In this document: positions 1-9,312 of the stretch, in pieces
Numbering within the stretch: position 1 is the first letter of the stretch
Layout: each line of letters opens with the position of its first letter
Assembly (NCBI RefSeq): GCF_029625335.1
Contig: NZ_CP121111.1
Coordinates: 1,302,001 to 1,366,000 of the forward strand
Origin: Flavobacterium nitratireducens
GTDB taxonomy: Bacteria; Bacteroidota; Bacteroidia; Flavobacteriales; Flavobacteriaceae
DNA length: 64,000 nt
Reading direction: 5' to 3'
Program-made: the position numbers and the translations under genes
Notes under the pieces: model-generated
What the model was told of the DNA's origin: nothing
Database searches by the model: none
The model's input: only the letters and a program-made list of their open reading frames with translations

Positions 1-1304
1 CCTAAATCCTCCCATTGGTGCTTTTAGATGGGTAATTTTCAAATCGGGAAAATAAATAACATCAAATCCTTGATTGCGTAATTGCATTCCAAAATCGGTA
101 TCTTCACCATAACCAAATTCTAAGGCTTTATCAAATCGTACATTTTTAAGACAGCTATTTTTCACAAAACTATTACCGGAGCCAAAAATCCCCGATTGAT
201 GAATAGTATTATAGTGTTGGATTTCGTTCTGCTGTAAACAGGAAGTAGTTAAAGCCAATACCTTGTATTGTTCTATCTTTTCAAATGTTTTTTCAAAAAA
301 TATTGCATCAAATCGAATATCATCATCAGCTAAAAACACCCACTTACTACTTACCTCAGCCAAAGCCATATTTCTAGCATTACAAGCCCCTGCCTGATGT
401 GTAAAAAAATGCTGAATTTGAAACGGCCAATTTCCATTCTTTATATAATCTAATTCTGGCAGGCTTTCTGGAATAGGATTCTGTTCCACAATGATTACTT
501 TTTTAGGCAAATGGGTTTGTACCGCCAAATCCTTCAGGACATCATAAAGGTATTCTTTTCTTCCAATGGTTGGAATAATGACATCTATCGAAAAATCGCT
601 TTCAAACTCTTTCGTTGATTGTACCAGAATAGAATCTAAATTCAATGGGATTTTTTTCTACTCTTAAAAAATAAAGCATAACAAAAAGGAGCCACTGGAA
701 ATCGTTTCTCAAAAAGCATTAGGTTTAAAAACAATAACAACAACCACCTTTTTTTATAATGCTGTCTTACGAAACGGAAAAGAGTGAAAAAACCAGCAGT
801 AATTTTCGTATTACGCTCTTGATTAATCGTAGTTAGCAATCGAGGTTCGGAATAACAAAAAAGGCCTGCTATCATTCCTAACTTAGCCATTGAATTTAAA
901 AAATATTCAAAATCTGCCCCATTAGGTATAAGTCTCCCCATTTTAAGTACAACCGAAGCATGTATACCACCTGCATCAGCACTCATTAACCAGGTAGGAT
1001 ATGATACTTGCTTATTGACCTTGATAAAGGGGGACTCTTCCACATAGCCAATAGCGGCTGGAATATAAAACTGCTTTGCCATCGTATAAGAGGCCATAAT
1101 TTTATAATGATGGAAAATTTTTTCCAAATTATCACAATTCAAATATGAAGCAACTTCTTCACTGCACCAAATCAACCAATCTTGAGGATAATTCTCGGCT
1201 AAACGAACTAAAGCAGTAGCCATAGAAAACTGAGGAAAATCTAAGTTTTCACCATTTCTTACTACCTGAACTAATTTGTTATTGTTATGGTAAAGGATTA
1301 TCAC
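1..1304 (-). pseudogene. GT2-type glycosyltransferase, frameshifted and cut by window edge
   Basis: The first part (1304 to 642, 220 residues, start MIILYHNNNK) is a helper-like N-terminal region that includes IGYVEESPFIKV and ends in FFKSRKKSH. The second part, from about 657 leftwards past base 1, is a GT2 catalytic domain in the -1 frame, with VDVIIPTIGRKEYLYDV, the metal-binding FLADDD and GYGEDTDFGMQLRNQG. I recall flavobacterial proteins with both parts in one chain. The two frames meet at an A7 run (T7 on the plus strand, 651-657), and one extra A would join them. The run is also a formal A_AAA_AAA slippery site, so -1 frameshifting is possible. The start overlaps the stop of the upstream gene by 4 bases. 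The acceptor and sugar are unknown. Confidence 0.75.
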
Positions 1305-2460
1305 TTGCTATTTTTTTTATCTATCAATTGCTGATAAAAGCTTATATTTTGTTGCACTATTTTCTTCGTATCAAATTGTAACTCTACTCGCTGGCGAGCA
1401 TTAGCACCTATTACTAAACACTGCTTTTTATTTTGTAATAGTTGTACAATTCTATGAGCAAATGTAATAGGGTCTTTTGGTGAAACCAAATAACCACTTT
1501 TACCATCTGTTATTAACTCCTGAGCCCAACCAAAATTAGAATTCACCACTGCTTTCTGCATTGCCATCGCTTCAATAGTCACCATGCCTAAGGTTTCTGC
1601 AAAAGTAGGAAACACGCAAACATTAGCTTTTTTGATGTAGTGCTGCACTTCCTCATAAGGTATTTTACCTAAATAATGCACCTTTTCGATATCCGAAGCC
1701 TTAAATTCTTTCCGTAGCAATTCCCAAGTTGAATGCGATTGTGAGTATACATCAGCAGCGTCACCTCCTATCAGAAGTAATTTCGCCTCAGGGAATTGTT
1801 CGCATACTTTGTTAAAAATAGCAGGCAATTCAAAAACTCCTTTTTTTCTAATTAGCGTTCCTACATACAAGATTAAACCTTCTTCAAATAAGGCTGGAGC
1901 CTTATTTTCAAATCGAGCCAAATCCAAACCATAATTAATAATTTGAATTTCTTTGTCTTTTAAGTTGAAAAGCTGTTTCGATAATTCACCTGCAAAAGAA
2001 GTTGGGGCTATAAAAGCATCTGCTTTTGAAATAGCATTTTTTTCAAAAAGAAATTCTTCCACTTTTGTTTTCGTTTTTCCAAATGACAAAAATAAGTATC
2101 ACTTCCATGAAAACGAATTAGCAAAGGAATTTTGAATTTCATAAAGGCAGTAATCCCTGTCCAATCGGCTGCTTCAATTAAATCAATCTTTTGTTGTTTA
2201 ATAACCGAATTGCAATAGTTCTCAATATATTTTCGATGAAAAAACCAAGTTAAAAATTGGAACTTTTTATACTTTATACTGTGAATTTGAATTTCATTAT
2301 CGGTGAAAACTTTTTGTTCTTTTTGACCATACACCAATATTGTCACCTTAACTCCTTGATGGACTAAAGCTTTTGCTAAGTTTTGAATACTCGTGCCTAT
2401 CCCAGCTGCATGAGCTAGCTTAGTATGAGGATATTCGGGAGTCAAGAAGGCAATATGCAT
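1301..2460 (-). pseudogene. GT4-type glycosyltransferase, frameshifted
   Basis: Reconstructed GT-B enzyme of about 385 residues. The N-terminal half (2460 to about 2040) begins MHIAFLTPEYPHTKLAHAAG and carries the glycine-rich acceptor loop and IRFHGSDTYF. The C-terminal half (about 2040 to 1301) has LILYVGTLIRKKGVFELP, the nucleotide-binding domain, and the GT4 motif FAETLGMVTIEAMAMQKAVV. The halves are in different frames and meet at an A7 run (T7 on plus, 2037-2043). One added A gives a continuous KKNAISKADAFIAPTSFAG reading. It starts immediately after the SGNH gene and overlaps the next glycosyltransferase by 4 bases. It is a retaining glycosyltransferase by family, and the donor is not predictable. 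Confidence 0.8.
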
Positions 2461-3339
2461 CTATTTTATTTTAAAAAAATCATTGATAATTCTGGCTGTA
2501 AAGATTCTGGCACCGGCATCATTCATATGTCCACAGGAAGAAAAATATTGGTCTTCCTCTACTACCTTTTCGTAGTTATGAATTTCTGGATAAGCTTTTT
2601 TTACTTTTTCAAAATAGTCAATCCCTTTTGTATTTTCACACATGGGTGTCATTACAGCAATGAACTTAATATTATTGGCAGCGCAAATATTCTTTATTTC
2701 TTCGTAATATTTGTTTTTCAATGGCTTTAATGTTCTAATATCATTCTTCATCCTGCCTTTTTTATTTCCTAAAGCATGATATCCTCCTTTATCTAAAATA
2801 TTCGTTGGCTGCTTACTAAAAGTCTTATACATTTCCCTGAAACCAATTAAAGCATCAAAATTAATATATCGATAAAAGGGAATGAAATAGATTTGCATAT
2901 AATCAGGCTCAGGTGCAAAATGATTTTTGATTGTTTCAGAGTCGTGAAGGTAAGGCAAAAATTTGGCTGCAACTGTTTCGGAACGCTTTTCGTTAGACAA
3001 ATTCAAATCGGCTTCCAGCATCAGTGTTTTAATTTTGTAGCCTCGTTCCATCATTAATTTTAACATCAACGAAGCTTCAAACAAATGCCCTCCACTGATT
3101 CCATAATTGAAGGTTTTCAAGCCTTTTTGCTCAAACATTTCGGTCACAAAATGGTTATTGGCTCTGGAAGACCCTAAAATGACTACATCATAATTTGTAG
3201 CTTTGGAATTGTAAACATAGTCTATTTTATTTCGATTATTCGAATGCAAATAAACTGAGGTATAGCTATAGTCTAATACTACTGCAATTAGCAATAGTAT
3301 GATTATTGTTTTTATGGTGAATTGTAGAAATTGTTTCAT
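2461..3339 (-). CDS. SGNH-hydrolase-like membrane-anchored protein, probable polysaccharide O-acetylation partner
   Basis: 292 residues. One hydrophobic anchor lies at about residues 6-24, followed by an extracytoplasmic domain. GSSR at 56-59 looks like the block I nucleophile region of SGNH-type O-acetyl esterases/transferases. A C-terminal SCGHMNDAG (His271, Asp274) supplies a plausible catalytic dyad. Proteins of this kind commonly act with MBOAT acyltransferases to place acetyl groups on exported glycans. An MBOAT gene is indeed the next polysaccharide gene upstream, separated only by a GIY-YIG repeat island. The pairing is inferred, and no substrate is visible. Confidence 0.65.
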   Translation of the reverse strand: MKQFLQFTIKTIIILLLIAVVLDYSYTSVYLHSNNRNKIDYVYNSKATNYDVVILGSSRANNHFVTEMFEQKGLKTFNYGISGGHLFEASLMLKLMMERGYKIKTLMLEADLNLSNEKRSETVAAKFLPYLHDSETIKNHFAPEPDYMQIYFIPFYRYINFDALIGFREMYKTFSKQPTNILDKGGYHALGNKKGRMKNDIRTLKPLKNKYYEEIKNICAANNIKFIAVMTPMCENTKGIDYFEKVKKAYPEIHNYEKVVEEDQYFSSCGHMNDAGARIFTARIINDFFKIK

Positions 3340-3465
3340 TATTTTTTTTAACTGTATCTGTAAGAACTAATAAAGCTTTTCTTTATAGCTACTTTATGCG
3401 CTTTTTTCAACTTTTCGCAATCACTCGAGTTTGGCAGTTGCGACGAGATAAAAAAATGTGCGTTT

Positions 3466-3617
3466 GATTGTGTCATTCCTCCAGAGGAGAAATCTCATCT
3501 CGTTTATTACTTTTTCTTTACTCACTTTGTAGACTTTCTCTATGTGATTTCTCCCTTTGGTCGAAATGACAAAACAATCTGTGTAAGTGTGTCATTCCGA
3601 CGAAGGAGGAATCACAT
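3466..3617. repeat. REP-like palindromic repeats downstream of GIY-YIG gene
   Basis: Three related pieces lie here. One starts at 3470 (tgtcattcctccagagga). An inverted relative lies at about 3544-3571 (gtgatttctccctttggtcg...aatgac). A third at 3590-3617 (gtgtcattccgacgaagg) overlaps the 3' end of the GIY-YIG gene. The same sequence recurs at 4073-4103 on the other side of that gene. They are GC-richer than their surroundings and can fold into hairpins. Bases 3340-3465 hold nothing else I can identify. Confidence 0.7.
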
Positions 3618-3939
3618 CCCCATTTTTAAATCTTTCATTCAAGAACTCAAATTCCGGATTGAAAGAACGAATTAATTCTATTTTTTTAGTTCTATTCCAT
3701 CTTTTTAATTCTTTTTCTCTTGTGATTGCCAAATGTACCCAACTGTGTTTTTCATAATATACCAAAAACTCAATTCCATATTTTGCTGCAAACGTTTTAT
3801 TAGCTTCTTCAATATTTTTATGATGTTGTTGTAATCGTAGCTGTAAATTATTAGTCATACCAATACAATAAGTTGACCGATATTTATTGGTAATAATATA
3901 AACATAATAAGTATGACTTCCTTCTGTATAATCAAACAT
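3592..3939 (-). CDS. GIY-YIG domain protein (UPF0213-like) in a repeat island
   Basis: 115 residues. The N-terminal YYVYIITN followed by YCIGMTNNLQLRLQQH is the GIY-YIG fold signature. A conserved Glu/Lys-rich helix follows (ITREKELKRW). The usual YIG element reads CIG here, so a conserved tyrosine is replaced by cysteine. The last residues, DVIPPSSE, are encoded by the flanking palindromic repeat, which also supplies the stop codon. Small stand-alone GIY-YIG proteins are presumed nucleases, but few have a known role. It interrupts the MBOAT/SGNH pair and has no link to polysaccharide synthesis. Confidence 0.8.
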   Translation of the reverse strand: MFDYTEGSHTYYVYIITNKYRSTYCIGMTNNLQLRLQQHHKNIEEANKTFAAKYGIEFLVYYEKHSWVHLAITREKELKRWNRTKKIELIRSFNPEFEFLNERFKNGDVIPPSSE

Positions 3940-4009
3940 ACTTTTTTATTCAACTTAATTTAGGTGATGACAAAATACGATTAATTTTCTTTATTGAGTT
4001 TCTTTATGT

Positions 4010-4103
4010 GATCTGCTTCGCCTGTTCACTATAGCTCGAGTCTCCTTCGTCGAGATGACAAAATGCAGCTAGTGTGTCATTCCGACGAAGGAGGAATCAC
4101 ATC
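4010..4103. repeat. REP-like palindromic repeats upstream of GIY-YIG gene
   Basis: An inverted copy (atgtgatctgcttcgcct ... tccttcgtcgagatgacaaa) is followed by a direct copy at 4073-4103 (gtgtcattccgacgaagg). The latter is identical over about 30 bases to the copy overlapping the 3' end of the neighbouring GIY-YIG gene, so the gene is bracketed by matching repeats. Confidence 0.7.
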
Positions 4104-4142
4104 CTAAAATTATATATCAATCTTAAAAGTTTATACAAAATC

Positions 4143-5576
4143 CTAAAACTGAAAATAAATAAACTCTTTGTAATCCGAATAGGTTCCTAAAGCCATGATA
4201 GCGGCCAAACATAAAGCTAATTTTACTGTTTGATATTTACCCGAAATGGGTTCTTCTTTGGTGCGATTGTTCCATTCGACAGTGATAAACAGCAGCAGCA
4301 AGAGGATAATTTCATAGTTGTATCTTTCGTTAGCCAAATATTGGGTTTCGAAATGCCCATTGGTAAACATTTTTTTTAAATACAAAAAGGCATCTGTGAT
4401 TGTTTTAGCTCTAAAAAACACCCAAGCCAAACAACTTAGTGCAAAGGTGAGTACGATTTTGGCAACCGTTCTTACCGATTCCCAACTTCGATCTAAAACA
4501 ACTGTATCCAAATTGTTTCGATTGGATTTCCGTATAAGAAGTGGTAAAAAGTACAAGGCATTAATCAGCCCCCAAACTACATACGTCCAATTGGCACCAT
4601 GCCAAAAACCACTGACCAAAAAGATGATAAAGGTATTGCGGATTTTCATCCACATTCCGCCTTTGCTACCTCCTAACGGAATGTATAAATAGTCGCGAAA
4701 CCAAGAGGATAGCGAAATATGCCAACGACGCCAAAACTCGGCTATATCTCTTGAAAAATAAGGGTAATTAAAGTTACGTAATAACTCTAATCCGAACAAT
4801 TTGGACATCCCCAATGCCATATCGGAATAACCGGAAAAATCGCCGTAGATTTGGAAAGCAAAATAAACAGCTCCTAATACTAACGAGAATGAATTCATTG
4901 AGCCATAATGGTCAAAGATGGCATTAGCATAAGTCGCACAGGTATCGGCAATGACTACTTTTTTTAGTAATCCCCATAGCATTTGGTAGATTCCTGCTTT
5001 AGCCTGTTCGAAATTAAAACTTCGTTTTTCTTTGATCTCTGGCAATAAATGGGTTGCTCTTTCGATAGGTCCTGCCACCAAAAGCGGAAAATAACTCACA
5101 AACAGGGAATAATCGACAAAGTTGTATTCGGCTTTAATTCTTTTGTAATAAATATCAATTACATAGGATAGGCCGTGGAAGGTATAAAAAGAAATCCCCA
5201 CAGGTAAGACTACATCTAAAAGAAAAGGTGACGTTTTTAAACCAAATCCTTGCATTAGCTCCGCAAAAGAAGCCGCAAAGAAGTTATAATACTTAAACAA
5301 GCCCAGAAATCCTAAATTGACTCCGATACTCAACCAAAACCAAAATTTTCGACTGCTTTCTTTCTGGCTTTTTTCAATTCGAATACCCGTATAATAATCT
5401 AAAAAAGTCGAAAATACTAAAAGAAATAGGAAGCGCCAATCCCAACAGGAATAGAAATAATAACTGGCAATAATTAATAAACTATTTTGAGTGGTTTTGT
5501 TTTTGTTAAACACAAACCAATACAAAATAAAAACGAGGGGTAAAAAAATCGCAAAAGCGAAAGAGTTGAAAAACAT
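4143..5576 (-). CDS. MBOAT-family O-acyltransferase (AlgI-like)
   Basis: 477 residues with about ten to twelve hydrophobic segments, the usual size for bacterial MBOAT proteins. The diagnostic block WRRWHISLSSWFRDYLYIP is at about 282-300, with the catalytic histidine in FWHGANWTY (His326). The family moves an acyl group, usually acetyl, across the inner membrane to an extracytoplasmic acceptor. With the SGNH-like gene downstream this suggests O-acetylation of the polysaccharide made here. The sequence appears intact. The C-terminus KEFIYFQF is typical of the family. Confidence 0.9.
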   Translation of the reverse strand: MFFNSFAFAIFLPLVFILYWFVFNKNKTTQNSLLIIASYYFYSCWDWRFLFLLVFSTFLDYYTGIRIEKSQKESSRKFWFWLSIGVNLGFLGLFKYYNFFAASFAELMQGFGLKTSPFLLDVVLPVGISFYTFHGLSYVIDIYYKRIKAEYNFVDYSLFVSYFPLLVAGPIERATHLLPEIKEKRSFNFEQAKAGIYQMLWGLLKKVVIADTCATYANAIFDHYGSMNSFSLVLGAVYFAFQIYGDFSGYSDMALGMSKLFGLELLRNFNYPYFSRDIAEFWRRWHISLSSWFRDYLYIPLGGSKGGMWMKIRNTFIIFLVSGFWHGANWTYVVWGLINALYFLPLLIRKSNRNNLDTVVLDRSWESVRTVAKIVLTFALSCLAWVFFRAKTITDAFLYLKKMFTNGHFETQYLANERYNYEIILLLLLFITVEWNNRTKEEPISGKYQTVKLALCLAAIMALGTYSDYKEFIYFQF

Positions 5577-5581
5577 TTTTT

Positions 5582-5616
5582 GAGTTAAAAGTTATGAGTT
5601 AGAAGTTATGAGTTCT
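5582..5616. repeat. Degenerate heptamer repeat (GTTATGA/GTTAGAA type)
   Basis: About five consecutive 7-base units of the form GTTxxxA lie between the MBOAT gene and the upstream glycosyltransferase-like gene. It is a member of the dispersed heptamer family found at about ten other places in the window. Confidence 0.7.
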
Positions 5617-5699
5617 CTTCTTCCCTTATCTCAAAGTGGGGCAAATTCTCATTAACTAATTAAGCAGCAAATCTAGGATAAAATTTTCAAAATCTAATT

Positions 5700-7097
5700 T
5701 CATTTTACAATACTATCAATTGCATTCCAAATTTTCTCCGAGGCCTGTGTTGGCGTTTCACCTGCTACAATAGCATACCATTTTTTTCCTTCGGCAACAT
5801 TAGATAAATTCCCTTTCAATATCGCTTCGATTTGATCTGCCAATTGCTTTTTATCTGTACAAAAAACAGCAGCTTGCTGACTTGGCATTGATCTAAAATG
5901 AACGTATTTATAGTTTTGCCCAATGTCACGAATTCCTTTTTTCAATTGAGGCTGTTCATAATTATAATAAATACATGGCTTATTATGAGCTACAAAATCG
6001 AAAACTGTGGAAGAACACACATTGGTTACCAATTCAGAATGTGCACAAACATTATGCAATAATCCTAAATCGGCCTTAGTAGGAAATACTTCGTTCCAAT
6101 TTTTCCCTAAAGCCTTCCATAATGGATCTATTACTGCGATGATATCTTTATTAGCCTCAATTACTGCATTGTATCGGGAAGTAGTGTCAACAGGACATTT
6201 ACGATAGATAATCCCCAAATTATATCCTTTAGCGTTTAAAGTACGAACAGCATGAGCTAAATCTTCTAAATAATACTGATCTAATGGTGATGTGGTTTCA
6301 TCATCTCCTGAAAAACAAATGTATTTTTTTTGGATATCCAACTGATATTCGGCAAAAAAAGCTTCTCTACTTTGCGTTAGAGCAGTATCGTAATGCGGTT
6401 CAAATTGAGGTGTTCCCGTAACTATTAATTGGTTTTCCTTAACAAAAGGGTAATATTGTAGCATTTCCTTTTTCATCAAATCACTCCACACACAATAATA
6501 ATCGGTTTCTACCAATTGCATCGCTTTAGGCACATTATCCCAAGAATACACAAACGTTAAAGTAGGAATCCCTAAATCCTGTGCAGCCAATAAAGCGCCA
6601 ATAGATTGAGTAGCTCTTTGGGTAGTACAAAAAACCAAATCGGGTTTTATTTCTTCCAATTGTTTTTTGCAATACTGATACTTTTCGGTAGCACGTTCTA
6701 AAGCATTAATTCTTTTTCGAATTCGTACTATCCCTTTTTCAGAAGAATTCAAACCAATAAGCACTTTGATAAAAAGTGTCATCAAAGTATTCTTTAATCC
6801 ATTGTAATTAAAGGGAAATTTATAAGTTTGATATACTTGATCTTTGAACTTTTTGGTAGCAACATTCAGTTCAATATGTTTTCTAACACGACAATAGTAA
6901 GAAGTTAAAGGATGAATCTTTTGTGTCTTGATTTTTACTTCTTCATACCCTAATTCTTCTTGTAAAGGATAAACGGTATTGTTCCAATATATTATTTGGT
7001 TTCCACGCTCTTCACCAATTTCTTTAAATTGGGTAAAGGCAAAATTGCGAAGCCCTACACCATCCGGGAAAAAAACAAGGATTTTTTTATTGTTCAT
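5700..7097 (-). CDS. GT-B-like protein of unassigned specificity, next to nonulosonate genes
   Basis: 465 residues, no signal peptide, no membrane span. The N-terminus MNNKKILVFFPDGVGLRN and the central LDIQKKYICFSGDDETTSPL suggest two Rossmann-like lobes. A C-terminal segment (CSSTVFDFVAHNKPCIYYNY) resembles the donor-binding end of CDP-glycerol/UDP-glycosyltransferase-type GT-B enzymes. I do not recognise the exact family. It lies 56 bases downstream of neuB, so a transferase for the CMP-activated nonulosonic acid is a reasonable but unproven guess. Confidence 0.5.
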   Translation of the reverse strand: MNNKKILVFFPDGVGLRNFAFTQFKEIGEERGNQIIYWNNTVYPLQEELGYEEVKIKTQKIHPLTSYYCRVRKHIELNVATKKFKDQVYQTYKFPFNYNGLKNTLMTLFIKVLIGLNSSEKGIVRIRKRINALERATEKYQYCKKQLEEIKPDLVFCTTQRATQSIGALLAAQDLGIPTLTFVYSWDNVPKAMQLVETDYYCVWSDLMKKEMLQYYPFVKENQLIVTGTPQFEPHYDTALTQSREAFFAEYQLDIQKKYICFSGDDETTSPLDQYYLEDLAHAVRTLNAKGYNLGIIYRKCPVDTTSRYNAVIEANKDIIAVIDPLWKALGKNWNEVFPTKADLGLLHNVCAHSELVTNVCSSTVFDFVAHNKPCIYYNYEQPQLKKGIRDIGQNYKYVHFRSMPSQQAAVFCTDKKQLADQIEAILKGNLSNVAEGKKWYAIVAGETPTQASEKIWNAIDSIVK

Positions 7098-7153
7098 TGA
7101 TTATTTTTATGAGTGCAAACCTAATGCTTATTTCTTTTTGCTTAAACAAAAAA

Positions 7154-8029
7154 TCAGCCTTTCTTATTCTTCAACTTCTCTCGTTGCACAACTTCAATTG
7201 GTAAAATATCACTGCTTTTAAATGTCAACGCCGAATGAACTGCATTTAAATCACGACTTAATTTTCGTAAGCCCATAGGTTCTAATGAAGCGGCATGATC
7301 GGTTCCTTTCCAGGTACGATCCAGTGTATAATGTCTTTCGATAATATTGGCTCCTAAAGTATAAGCTGCTATATCAACTGCTATCCCTAAATGATGCCCT
7401 GAAAAACCAATGTGTTTGACCTTTTCTCCATATTTAGCTATTAGCAAATTAATATCTAGCAAGCAAACATCTTCAAATGGTACCGGATATCCAGATGTAC
7501 AGTTGTACAAAACCAAATCCTGATTACGCCCTTTTTCAATAAAGAAATTGACTAGTTCTTCAGTTTCATTTTTAGTTGTCATTCCTGTCGAAATATGAAT
7601 CTCACCTTGGTAATTTTCGCATAACCAAGATAACATCGCATAATTATTATTACAAGCAGAAGGAATTTTAATAAAATCAGGATGTAATGTAGCAATTTCT
7701 TTAGCGGAAGTCAAATCCCAAACCGAAGTAGAATATGTAATACCAACCGATTCACAGTAATTTTTCAATTCGGCATGTTGGTTTAGACCAAATTCCAAAT
7801 ACTCTCTATGCGCGCCATAGGTATCCCCATACGCATTGGAACTATTGGGATGTGGAGCATTGTATTGCTCTTCCGTTAGTAATTCTTTATTATTTCTTTT
7901 CTGAAATTTGACTGCATCGGCATTACAAAATATTTTAGCAATTTTGATGAGCTCCTTAGCAATTTCCATTTCCCCCTTATGATTGCAACCTATTTCGGCA
8001 ATTACATAGGGTTTTTTATAGTTATTCAT
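7154..8029 (-). CDS. neuB: NeuB-family nonulosonic acid synthase
   Basis: 291 residues. NeuB-type TIM-barrel motifs are present in order: YVIAEIGCNHKG at the N-terminus, AVKFQKRN, FIKIPSACNN, ISTGMTTKNE, HIGFSGHHLG and IIERHYTLDRTWKGTDHA. The family condenses phosphoenolpyruvate with an N-acyl hexosamine to give sialic acid or a related nine-carbon sugar. It lacks the C-terminal SAF (antifreeze-like) domain that usually brings NeuB to about 340-350 residues; the reading frame ends cleanly in KLKNKKG. No hydrolysing NeuC/LegG-type epimerase is visible, so the exact sugar is open. A fused NeuA-HAD gene lies upstream beyond a repeat island. Confidence 0.85.
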   Translation of the reverse strand: MNNYKKPYVIAEIGCNHKGEMEIAKELIKIAKIFCNADAVKFQKRNNKELLTEEQYNAPHPNSSNAYGDTYGAHREYLEFGLNQHAELKNYCESVGITYSTSVWDLTSAKEIATLHPDFIKIPSACNNNYAMLSWLCENYQGEIHISTGMTTKNETEELVNFFIEKGRNQDLVLYNCTSGYPVPFEDVCLLDINLLIAKYGEKVKHIGFSGHHLGIAVDIAAYTLGANIIERHYTLDRTWKGTDHAASLEPMGLRKLSRDLNAVHSALTFKSSDILPIEVVQREKLKNKKG

Positions 8030-8044
8030 TTACGTTTCGTTTTA

Positions 8045-8566
8045 TAATTTTCACACACCCCTAACCCCTCTCAAGAGGGGAATATAATAGTGCTAATCAA
8101 CAAATTTTATCTTTACACACATCATATCTCACACCCCTAACCCATCTCCAGAGGGGAATATAATAGAGCTAATTGATAACTTCTATTTTACATTTTAACT
8201 ACCTCAAATACTTTTACTTGATTTTTTTTTCTTTCACAACCTTATTACACTAATGCCCTTATTATTTTTTATGGAATCGTTACATCTTCGATTTCAAGAG
8301 AGGAACTCCTTAGTGCTAATTATAACTGATTTTACAATTTCAAATCTGGACTTTATCTAAAATAAAATACAAGACGAAAATATTATTAGGGACTTAACTT
8401 CCCTCTTGAGAGGGGTTGGGGTGTGTTTTTTAAACTCTTCAATAAAAAATTCAATCATCCTAATTACATTCTCCAAATCTATAGTCACTTGACTCTTACC
8501 ACACCTTACAACAATCCCCTGATTCAGCCCTGAATCTTTTTAATAGTCGTCATTCATTTACGAAAA
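8045..8566. repeat. Repeat island with palindromes and a DUF559 remnant
   Basis: Non-coding stretch upstream of neuB. Two copies of a palindrome-bearing unit (cacacccctaacccctctc...) start near 8051 and 8130. A segment at 8399-8520 resembles, on the minus strand, the 3' end of the DUF559 gene that follows: QVTxDxENVIRxIEFFIEEF is still readable, ending in the same palindrome. One arm of a direct repeat of about 36 bases lies at 8265-8301 (atggaatcgttacatcttcg), with its partner at 9030-9066. Confidence 0.7.
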
Positions 8567-8974
8567 CTAACTCCCCTCTTGAGAGGGGTTGGGGGTGTGT
8601 TTTTCAAACTCTTCAATAAAAAATTCTATTGCTCTAATTACGTTTTCGATATCCTTTGTGACTTGCTCATCTGTAAATCGTAATATGGTCACACCTAATT
8701 CCATCATTCTTTTTTCTTTTTTCAAATCTTTATTATGCACTTCAATTAATTGATGCGAATAACCATCTAATTCTATACCTAGCATTAATTCGTGACAAAA
8801 GAAATCTAAAATATAGTTATCTATAGGTTTTTGTCTGTGAAAATCATAACCATACATTTGTTTTCCTTTTAACTTCATCCAGAGGAATATCTCTGATTGT
8901 GTCGAATTATTTCTAAGTTCCCGAGCGTATTCTTTTAGTTTAGGATTTTAGGGGATGATTTTTCGTTTAGACAT
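8567..8974 (-). pseudogene. DUF559-family (very-short-patch-repair-like) protein with an early stop codon
   Basis: From ATG at 8974 the frame reads MSKRKIIP, a stop at 8950-8948, then NPKLKEYARELRNNSTQSEI and on to the end at 8567. All is in one frame, so a single nonsense change (family members usually have Tyr here) breaks an otherwise complete gene of about 135 residues. The part from 8878 (103 residues) could still be translated. LDFFCHELMLGIELDGYSHQ carries the acidic residues of the restriction-endonuclease-like fold. The C-terminal HTPNPSQEGS is encoded by the flanking palindromic repeat. DUF559 proteins are thought to be nuclease-like; no function is established. Confidence 0.75.
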
Positions 8975-8995
8975 GATGAAATATTTTATCTTTTT

Positions 8996-9312
8996 ACACA
9001 CCCCTAACCCCTCTAACTCCCTTTATTAATTTTTTATGGAATCGTTACATCTTCGATTTCAAGAGGGGAATACGATGACACTAATTACATCTACTACTAT
9101 ATCTTTACAACTTCTCTCTTTCTCACCTCCCTTGTCTCCCTCAAGAAGGGAATACGATGACGTTAATTATAAATTAGTCGCTCCAAAAATAGATTTTTCA
9201 ATTGCTTTTTATAATATTTCAAAGCAAAATGGAATTATTTTCCGAAAACTAACTCCCCTCTTGATAGAGGTTGGGGGTTTGTATTTTGAATTCTTCTACT
9301 TTCCCTTTTAGT
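8996..9312. repeat. Repeat island with a third DUF559 remnant
   Basis: Contains another palindrome unit (cacacccctaacccctcta), the second arm of the direct repeat at 9030-9066, a further unit near 9137-9172, and at 9249-9310 a degraded copy of the DUF559 3' end (minus strand VEEFKIQTPNLYQEGS). The plus-strand frame across 9036-9311 is a shadow of these repeats, not a gene. Confidence 0.65.

Noticed and set aside
3592..4103. Insertion sequence around the GIY-YIG gene
   Set aside because: No transposase, no defined terminal inverted repeats with target duplication; the flanks are REP-like repeats found dispersed.
7154..8029. Frameshift truncating NeuB before a SAF domain
   Set aside because: The bases after the stop, between neuB and the 465-residue gene, encode no SAF-like sequence in any frame, so the short form seems natural.
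9036..9311. Plus-strand frame of 91 codons beside neuA
   Set aside because: It is made of repeat palindromes and the antisense of a DUF559 remnant.
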